Assembly: GCA_947593275.1 (NCBI GenBank)
Contig: CANQDN010000047.1
Location: 1-9,772, forward strand
DNA from: an uncultured Bacilli bacterium
GTDB taxonomy: Bacteria; Bacillota_I; Bacilli_A; RF39; UBA660
Reading direction: 5' to 3'
Length of the DNA: 9,772 bases
Below, piece by piece: positions 5,364-9,772 of this stretch. The translations under genes were made by a program, and so were the position numbers. The notes beneath the pieces were generated by a model, which was given only the letters and a program-made list of their open reading frames with translations, did not search any database and was not told where the DNA came from. The number at the start of each line of letters is the position of its first letter. Position 1 is the stretch's first letter.

Positions 5364-6033
5364 TATTATCAGGTATAATTAATTTATCACCACTAGTTAA
5401 ATTAGTTAAATCATTATACTCCGATAAAATATTTAGATTAGAATTATACATAGTACATATTGTTTCAATTGTTTCGCCATCATTTACCATGTGTATATGA
5501 TAAGTTGCGTATTCGTCATTAGTGGCTGAAATACTATTCATTATCGCGTCTTCATTGCTTTCTTTTACTGGATTATTGGGAGTTTCTTCTTTTTCCATGA
5601 TATTTTCGCCCTCTTCTTTTTCTTCAATAGGTAATCTTAAATCTTCGTCTTCCTTTTTTAAGTCTTCAATTACATTTAAAGTATCTACAAAAGGTGGATC
5701 AGGTTCATTTTCTTTAGTGCTTCCAATGACATTAAAATCAATATTAACTCTTAAAATACTGTTATTTAAAACTTCATAAGTAAAGTCTTCAATCATAAAT
5801 TCAATACTATCAGGATCAATGTTGGGAGTTAGAGCAATTTCAAATGGTAGGATATAAGAAAATGGTTCTTTATTAACACTAACTTCGTGGCTTTTAAAAT
5901 CGCCTGATACAATAAAATTTCCTTTTAAAGTAGCATCTTCCACTTTAATTTCATGCTCCAGACTGATGCTGGTTATTTCCTGAAGCTTTTTTTCAAAATC
6001 AATATCTTTGGTAAAGGGTATTTTGCAATTCAT
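5356..6033 (-). CDS. spoVID: SpoVID-like spore coat morphogenetic protein with C-terminal LysM
   Basis: A 225-residue protein. Residues 1-105 match the pattern of the SpoVID N-terminal beta-rich domain (ITSISLEHEIKVEDATLKGN, ILPFEIALTPNIDPDSIEFM, NNSILRVNIDFNVIG). Residues about 108-172 are a short acidic linker rich in Glu and Pro. Residues about 178-221 are a LysM domain (YHIHMVNDGETIETICTMYN to GDKLIIP). In B. subtilis SpoVID is needed for the coat to encase the forespore. It acts on the mother-cell side with SpoIVA and SafA, and its LysM has been tied to lipid II. B. subtilis SpoVID has 575 residues, so this one keeps both ends and has lost most of the middle. ATG 6033 has a ribosome binding site AGGAGA. 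It overlaps the ysxE-like gene by 8 bp. Confidence 0.85.
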   Translation of the reverse strand: MNCKIPFTKDIDFEKKLQEITSISLEHEIKVEDATLKGNFIVSGDFKSHEVSVNKEPFSYILPFEIALTPNIDPDSIEFMIEDFTYEVLNNSILRVNIDFNVIGSTKENEPDPPFVDTLNVIEDLKKEDEDLRLPIEEKEEGENIMEKEETPNNPVKESNEDAIMNSISATNDEYATYHIHMVNDGETIETICTMYNSNLNILSEYNDLTNLTSGDKLIIPDNNE

Positions 6034-6051
6034 CTTATCATCTCCTAAAAA

Positions 6052-6079
6052 ATAATATGAAAAAATAAGTGAAATATGC
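6052..6079 (-). promoter_or_regulatory. Sigma-E-like promoter of spoVID-ysxE
   Basis: On the minus strand GCATATT (6073-6079) matches the sigma-E -35 consensus KMATATT exactly. After 13 bp it is followed by CATATTAT (6052-6059), 6 of 8 against CATACAHT. spoVID is sigma-E dependent in B. subtilis. Spacing is at the short end. The start would fall near the AGGAGA ribosome binding site. Confidence 0.55.
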
Positions 6080-6098
6080 TAAAGTAAGAATAAATAAA

Positions 6099-6127
6099 TT
6101 GACTTTTAGAATATATTATAGTAAAAT
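6099..6127 (+). promoter_or_regulatory. Sigma-A promoter of rpmB
   Basis: TTGACT (6099-6104), exactly 17 bp, TAAAAT (6122-6127): a near-consensus promoter, back to back with the spoVID promoter. The leader to the GGAGGTGG ribosome binding site is about 14 nt. Confidence 0.78.
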
Positions 6128-6159
6128 TTTAGAAGTAAAAGAAATTTGGAGGTGGCAAA

Positions 6160-6321
6160 ATGGCAAAAAAAGTTACAACAAAAAAACCTTTATCAGGAAA
6201 TAAAAGAAGTCATGCTTTAAATGCAACTAAAACAAAACAAAAACCTAATATTCAAAAAAAGACTATTAATGGTACTAAAGTGAGAATAAGTGCTAGAGAA
6301 GCGAAAACTTTAGAAAAGTAA
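6160..6321 (+). CDS. rpmB: 50S ribosomal protein L28, short and cysteine-free
   Basis: A 53-residue protein. MAKKVTTKKPLSGNKRSHAL, NATKTKQKPNIQK and KVRISAREAKTLEK match the L28 signatures SGNNRSHA(L/M)N.TKR, NLQK and RV.VSARALKTL. It is part of the large ribosomal subunit. ATG 6160 has a very strong ribosome binding site (GGAGGTGG) and a near-consensus promoter, and a terminator follows 7 nt after the stop. Two oddities stand out. The N-terminal cysteine of the usual K-C-x-x-(T)G motif is absent (V-T-T here), so this is a zinc-independent form. The protein is also shorter than the B. subtilis L28 (62 residues), mainly through a shortened loop before KVRISAR and a cut C-terminus. Two expected arginines of the NNRSHA.N.TKR stretch are replaced by lysine, threonine or glutamine. 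Confidence 0.93.
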   Translation: MAKKVTTKKPLSGNKRSHALNATKTKQKPNIQKKTINGTKVRISAREAKTLEK

Positions 6322-6328
6322 TATTATT

Positions 6329-6356
6329 TCATCTATAATTTATAGATGATTTTTTT
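6329..6356 (+). terminator. Intrinsic terminator of rpmB
   Basis: TCATCTATA / TATAGATGA form a 9-bp stem with an ATT loop (6338-6340), followed by seven T residues (6350-6356). It lies between the convergent rpmB and rlmCD ends. On the minus strand the sequence after the hairpin is not a T-tract, so it probably serves rpmB only. Confidence 0.87.
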
Positions 6357-6359
6357 GGG

Positions 6360-7568
6360 TTATTTAAGTTTTAAGATACACATACTTTCAATATGATAAG
6401 TATAACTAAACATATCTAATAATTTATAAGAATCTATGAAGTAGATTTCTTCTAAGAGTTTTAAATCGCGCATTAAAGTTGCAACATCACATGAGATATA
6501 GATTATTTTTTGAGGTTTTTTTAATTTAATAAATTCTATAGTGTTTTTATCTAAACCTTTTCTAGGGGGATCTATTATTAAAGTATCAAAGTCTAATTTA
6601 AGTTTTTTAACTAATTGGGATACATCACCAAGCATAAATTTAATGTTAGACCTTTTATTAAGCTTAGCGTTTAATATGCCATTTAAAACAGCATTTTTAA
6701 CTATTTCAATACTATAAACTTCACTTGCGGTTTCGCTTGCAACAATACTTAATGTTCCTACGCCACTATAAAGATCTAATACTTTACTAGACTCATTAAT
6801 ATTATCTGATAATAATTTAAATAACTTGGTAGTAATATAGGGATTAACTTGGAAAAAAGCATCAAAACTTACTTTAAATAGTTTATTATCTATTCTTTCA
6901 TAAAAGAAATCATCTTGATATAATGGTTTTCCATTGTAAACAATGCCAACTAATTTTACTTTATTTTTTAAAGATTTATAGTCAATATGAGGGGTTTCGG
7001 GAGATTTAATTATTAGAAGTATTTCATGATTACTGTTAGTTCTAATTGTTAGTTCACCATTTTGGATATGTAAAAGATGATAATTTTTAAGCATTTCATT
7101 AATGGAGGGGTTAGCAATTAAACAGGTAGTAATAGGAACTAAATTATGAGTATTATTTTCATAATAACCAATCTTGCCATTAAGTATTTTTAAACTTATT
7201 TTATTGCGATAGTTTAAGGGTTCGGGATTTTCGATTATTTCTAAAGGTTTAGAGTAATTTATTTTGTTTTTAGTTAAGAGTTCTTCGATTTTAGCTTTTT
7301 TAAAATTTAGAGAGGTCTCATAAGAACAATTTAAGAAACTACATCCCCCACACTCTGAAAAATAAGGGCAAATACTTTTAATCCTTTTGGGACTTAGCTT
7401 ATGATATTTTGTAACTATTCCTTCACTATAACTTTTTTTAGAAGAAATAATTTGGACATCAACTATTTCACTTGGTAAAGCATTTTTTACAAAAACTATT
7501 TTATTATCTATTTGGCCTATTCCGCGACCAAAATAATCTAAGCGATCAATTACAACATTTTTAGCCAT
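6360..7568 (-). CDS. rlmCD: 23S rRNA (uracil-5-)-methyltransferase, RlmCD/RumA family
   Basis: A 402-residue SAM-dependent enzyme that makes 5-methyluridine in 23S rRNA. In Gram-positives one RlmCD enzyme treats the two positions that E. coli RlmC and RlmD modify separately. An N-terminal TRAM domain (about 1-55) is followed by a 4Fe-4S site: Cys67, Cys73, Cys76 in CPYFSECGGC, and Cys149 as the likely fourth ligand, spaced as in RumA. The SAM site is VLDLYSGVGTLS (263-274), then IIDPPRKGLD (331-340). The nucleophile is Cys360 in YISCDVATLMRDL; the proline usual after CD is Val here. Glu394, in YHIES, is the likely base. ATG 7568 is chosen because AAGGTG sits just upstream; the GTG at 7577 overlaps that site. 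It is monocistronic and divergent from the helicase. Confidence 0.93.
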   Translation of the reverse strand: MAKNVVIDRLDYFGRGIGQIDNKIVFVKNALPSEIVDVQIISSKKSYSEGIVTKYHKLSPKRIKSICPYFSECGGCSFLNCSYETSLNFKKAKIEELLTKNKINYSKPLEIIENPEPLNYRNKISLKILNGKIGYYENNTHNLVPITTCLIANPSINEMLKNYHLLHIQNGELTIRTNSNHEILLIIKSPETPHIDYKSLKNKVKLVGIVYNGKPLYQDDFFYERIDNKLFKVSFDAFFQVNPYITTKLFKLLSDNINESSKVLDLYSGVGTLSIVASETASEVYSIEIVKNAVLNGILNAKLNKRSNIKFMLGDVSQLVKKLKLDFDTLIIDPPRKGLDKNTIEFIKLKKPQKIIYISCDVATLMRDLKLLEEIYFIDSYKLLDMFSYTYHIESMCILKLK

Positions 7569-7584
7569 AGATTTCACCTTTTTA

Positions 7585-7614
7585 ATTATATCATATTTTA
7601 GTTAAGAAAACCAA
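7585..7614 (-). promoter_or_regulatory. Extended -10 promoter of rlmCD
   Basis: On the minus strand TGATATAAT (TATAAT at 7585-7590) is preceded at 18 bp by TTGGTT (7609-7614). The AAGGTG ribosome binding site follows the -10 by 5-6 bp, again implying a very short leader. Confidence 0.62.
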
Positions 7615-7615
7615 C

Positions 7616-7632
7616 TGCAAATTTTGTCGAAC
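7616..7632 (+). promoter_or_regulatory. Spo0A-type box in a 17-bp shared element, copy 2
   Basis: TGCAAATTTTGTCGAAC differs at one base from the element at 4198-4214. It contains the 0A-box core TGTCGAA (7625-7631). Its core ends 9 bp before the -35 of the helicase promoter, the same distance as in copy 1. It also lies just upstream of the rlmCD -35 (7609-7614), so it could affect both directions. Confidence 0.6.
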
Positions 7633-7640
7633 TCTTTTGG

Positions 7641-7670
7641 TGGACATCTAGGATATTTTTGTAATAAAAT
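7641..7670 (+). promoter_or_regulatory. Promoter of the helicase gene
   Basis: TGGACA (7641-7646), 18 bp, TAAAAT (7665-7670). The AAGGAGG ribosome binding site begins 10 bp later. The Spo0A-type element precedes it. Confidence 0.55.
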
Positions 7671-7692
7671 AAAATTAAAGAAGGAGGTCAAA

Positions 7693-9135
7693 TTGAATAT
7701 AGAAGTTTTAGGAAATACCTTAGATAAAGAGCAGACTATAGCGGCCACTACGAGTGATGTTAATACTATTATTATCGCGGGGGCGGGTTCTGGTAAAAGT
7801 CTTACCATGGTTGGTAAGATTAAGTATTTAGTTACGGTTAAAAATATTCAGATTAACGATATTTTATGTATTACATTTACTAATGATGCAGCGAATAGTT
7901 TAGAGAAAAAAATTAAAAAAGAATTAAATAGGGATAATAAAGTGTATACTTTTCATAAGCTTGCTTTAGAAATATTAAAGGAACATCATATTATTTATAA
8001 GATAGCCGAAGATAATTTGTTGGATTTTTTAATTGAAGAGATTTTGGCTAGTTTACCGGATAAACAGTATTTTAGGAAAGTTTTTTTTACGAAAAATTAT
8101 GAGACAAGTAAAGCTTTTAGAGATTATAAAAAGATTATAGCGAGATTTATTAGGCTTTATATAGCGAGTTTTTATGATATTAAATATTTTGATGAAATAA
8201 TTAAAAAAGCGAAAAAGAAAGATAGAGGTATGCTTATATTAATTAGAAAAATATATGAGATGTATAGACTTGAAAAGAAGTCACAAGGGTTAATTGATTT
8301 TGATGATATGATTTATCAAGCGACGAGTTTAGTTAAATATAAAGGAATAAATAAGCATTATAAATATATAATTATTGATGAATATCAAGATACTTCGGGA
8401 GTAAGAGAGAATTTAGTTAAAGAGATAATTAATAAAACTAAAGCTTATATAACGGTGGTTGGGGATGATTTTCAGTCTATTTATCGGTTTTCCGGCTGTG
8501 ATTTAAATAATTTTTTAAATTTTACCAATAATTTTAAACCAGCGAAGGCATTATATCTTACGAGTACTTATCGAAATAGTCAGGAACTTATTAATGTGGC
8601 TGGTTCATTTGTGATGGAAAATCCGAGACAAATTAAGAAAAATTTAACTTCTAAAAAAAGGATTACGAAACCTATTACGATTCTTTATTATAAAGATAAA
8701 AAGAAAGATTTTTTAAAAGCGATAGATTATATAAATAGTAGTAATTTAATGGTTTTAGGGAGGAATAATATAGATATTTATGAAGTTATAGATGCGAAAT
8801 ATTTAGAAGATACAACTATAAATTATAAATGTCAGAATATTTATTATAAAACTATTCATAAATCTAAGGGGCTAGAAGAAGATAATATTTTAATTATTAA
8901 TCTTACTAATGATACTAATTCGCTTCCTTCAAAAATTAAAGATGAAAAGATCTTAAAGTATGTTTTAACTAGTAAAGATTTATATCCTTATGAAGAAGAA
9001 AGAAGATTATTTTATGTTGCTATAACTAGAACTAAAAATAATTGTTATTTATATGTAGATAAGAAAAATTCTTCTATTTTTGTAGAAGAACTTAAGAAAA
9101 AGTATACTAAATATATTAATTTTGTTAATTTATAA
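7693..9135 (+). CDS. Compact superfamily 1 DNA helicase, helicase IV (HelD)/UvrD-like
   Basis: A 480-residue ATP-driven 3'-5' SF1A-type helicase. All core motifs are intact: Q motif LDKEQ (10-14), Walker A AGAGSGKS (29-36), Ia TFTNDAA (61-67), II IIIDEYQDTS (226-235), III VVGDDFQSIYRFSG (255-268), IV TYRNS (292-296), V TIHKSKGLEEDN (387-398), VI EERRLFYVAITRTK (435-448). GDDFQSIYRFSG and the NPRQIKK that follows motif IV are more like E. coli helicase IV than PcrA. At 480 residues it is far shorter than UvrD/PcrA (about 720) or helicase IV (684). Only about 80 residues lie between motifs IV and V, so most of subdomain 2B is absent. TTG 7693 is the start, 5 nt after the AAGGAGGT ribosome binding site; the frame is open back to 7624 but that part carries the promoter. 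Role not known; repair or sporulation-linked replication are possibilities. Confidence 0.9.
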   Translation: MNIEVLGNTLDKEQTIAATTSDVNTIIIAGAGSGKSLTMVGKIKYLVTVKNIQINDILCITFTNDAANSLEKKIKKELNRDNKVYTFHKLALEILKEHHIIYKIAEDNLLDFLIEEILASLPDKQYFRKVFFTKNYETSKAFRDYKKIIARFIRLYIASFYDIKYFDEIIKKAKKKDRGMLILIRKIYEMYRLEKKSQGLIDFDDMIYQATSLVKYKGINKHYKYIIIDEYQDTSGVRENLVKEIINKTKAYITVVGDDFQSIYRFSGCDLNNFLNFTNNFKPAKALYLTSTYRNSQELINVAGSFVMENPRQIKKNLTSKKRITKPITILYYKDKKKDFLKAIDYINSSNLMVLGRNNIDIYEVIDAKYLEDTTINYKCQNIYYKTIHKSKGLEEDNILIINLTNDTNSLPSKIKDEKILKYVLTSKDLYPYEEERRLFYVAITRTKNNCYLYVDKKNSSIFVEELKKKYTKYINFVNL

Positions 9136-9772
9136 TAGATCACTATAAATATCTTCTTCTTTTTCAGTTATTTTAAGGATTACATGCTCTTTGATAGCTT
9201 GATAAATTAAATCTTCATATGGTATTAATTTTTCATATTCTAAGCATTTATTTTTGTCAGGATTTATAACGGGATGTTTAGGAACAAAGATAGTGCAACA
9301 ATCCTCATATGGTAAAATACTGGTTTCATAGGTATCAATTTTTTTAGCTATATCTATTATATCTAGTTTATCAAAACAAGCGAGTGGTCTTATTACAGGC
9401 AATTTAACTACTTCATTTATAGCTCTCATGCTTGTTAGAGTTTGGCTCGCTACTTGACCAATTGATTCACCATTTACTAAGATTTTGCAGTTTCTTTTAT
9501 CAGCGATTATAGCGCTTATTCGATACATCATACGGCGCATAATGGTTATTAGATATTCATGGGGAATGTTTTTATAAATGGTTTCTTGAATTTCAGTAAA
9601 ATTAACAATATGTAAGGCTATTTCTCCATTATATTGGGCTAGTTTTCGGGCAAGAGCAATTACCTTATTTTTAGCTTCTTTACTGGTATGAGGTGGTGAT
9701 TCAAAATATATTGCTTCTAGTTTTACGCCCCTTTTAATGGTTAGATAACCGGCGACTGGTGAGTCTATTCCC
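9130..9772 (-). CDS. thiI: tRNA 4-thiouridine synthase ThiI, C-terminal part (5' end outside the window)
   Basis: 213 residues are visible; the frame stays open to the window edge. The first visible residues GIDSPVAGYL are the PP-loop ATP-binding motif (SGGIDSPVA) of ThiI, so the THUMP and ferredoxin-like N-terminal domains are cut off. Downstream are YFESPPHTSKEAK, EYLITIMRRMMYRI, GESIGQVASQTL, IRPLACFDKLDIIDIAK and YEDCCTIFVPKHP, all typical of the family. ThiI activates U8 of tRNAs as an adenylate and transfers sulfur to give 4-thiouridine, and it can also feed thiamine synthesis. There is no rhodanese domain, as expected for a Firmicutes ThiI of about 400 residues. The Cys pair in DCCTIF marks the conserved site matching the E. 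coli internal cysteine. A shorter ORF from Met at 9540 is only the tail of this gene. The stop overlaps the helicase stop within TTATAA. Confidence 0.95.
   Translation of the reverse strand, partial: GIDSPVAGYLTIKRGVKLEAIYFESPPHTSKEAKNKVIALARKLAQYNGEIALHIVNFTEIQETIYKNIPHEYLITIMRRMMYRISAIIADKRNCKILVNGESIGQVASQTLTSMRAINEVVKLPVIRPLACFDKLDIIDIAKKIDTYETSILPYEDCCTIFVPKHPVINPDKNKCLEYEKLIPYEDLIYQAIKEHVILKITEKEEDIYSDLL

Noticed and set aside
5522..5779. 85-residue plus-strand ORF, Ser/Phe-rich
   Set aside because: It is the reverse shadow of the spoVID acidic linker; it has no ribosome binding site and low-complexity composition.
7624..7645. LexA/DinR (SOS) box at CGAAC before the helicase
   Set aside because: The second half GTTYG is missing at the required distance; the sequence matches a Spo0A box instead.
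7624..7692. N-terminal extension of the helicase from an upstream in-frame start
   Set aside because: This part holds the promoter and the ribosome binding site for TTG 7693; its translated sequence has no helicase similarity.
7602..7808. 68-residue minus-strand ORF over the helicase start
   Set aside because: It lies across the helicase promoter and Walker A region and has no ribosome binding site.
234..9772. Reassigned TGA (Mycoplasma-type code), suggested by the absence of TGA stops
   Set aside because: All recognised proteins are full length with TGG for tryptophan and no in-frame TGA, so the standard code fits; TGA is just avoided as a stop.

Overview
The window is AT-rich DNA (by eye about 70% A+T or more) from a low-GC Gram-positive bacterium. 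Nearly every gene that can be named has its closest relatives in the Firmicutes: a YugI/CvfD-type S1 protein, a YutI-type NifU domain, YutH, YutD, SpoVID, YsxE, L28, RlmCD and ThiI. The spoVID-ysxE pair and the YutH-like gene are spore-coat genes, and two exact Spo0A-type boxes are present, so I infer an endospore-forming member of the Bacilli with a compact genome, perhaps near the Erysipelotrichia or Mollicutes-related lineages. The genetic code looks standard. Tryptophans are TGG, no gene carries an in-frame TGA, and none of the 13 CDSs ends in TGA (10 TAA and 2 TAG on the complete genes plus TAG on the 63-residue ORF).

Layout. Positions 1-94 hold the 3' half of a tRNA-Leu(UAA) and its terminator, followed by a short non-coding stretch. 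Positions 234-889 hold a divergent pair: an S1-domain RNA-binding protein (-) and a NifU-type Fe-S scaffold (+). Positions 884-3970 are a run of minus-strand genes: the YutH-like spore-coat protein, a proline-rich coiled-coil protein of unknown function, YutD, and an unrecognised tail-anchored protein. Positions 3971-4294 contain no gene but are rich in signals: a perfect palindrome, a predicted structured RNA of about 100 nt on the minus strand with a near-consensus promoter, and an upstream element containing a Spo0A box. A 63-residue membrane ORF follows. Positions 4464-6033 are the overlapping spoVID-ysxE pair under a sigma-E-like promoter. Positions 6160-6321 hold a short L28 gene with no cysteines. 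The 23S rRNA uracil methyltransferase RlmCD (-) and a compact helicase IV/UvrD-like helicase (+) then diverge from an intergenic region carrying the second Spo0A-type element. The window ends inside thiI (-).

How it fits together. Housekeeping RNA and translation functions (tRNA-Leu, S1 protein, L28, RlmCD, ThiI) alternate with sporulation genes. The YutH-like gene and spoVID each have a sigma-E-like promoter, which fits mother-cell coat genes. The most interesting signal is a 17-bp sequence, TGCAAAYTTTGTCGAAC. It occurs twice, 9 bp in front of the -35 box each time (counted from the TGTCGAA core), once before the predicted small RNA and once before the helicase gene. This suggests a small Spo0A-linked regulon joining an uncharacterised RNA to a DNA helicase. 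The genome is very compact: convergent genes share a TTATAA double stop, and most -10 boxes lie only a few bases from the ribosome binding site.
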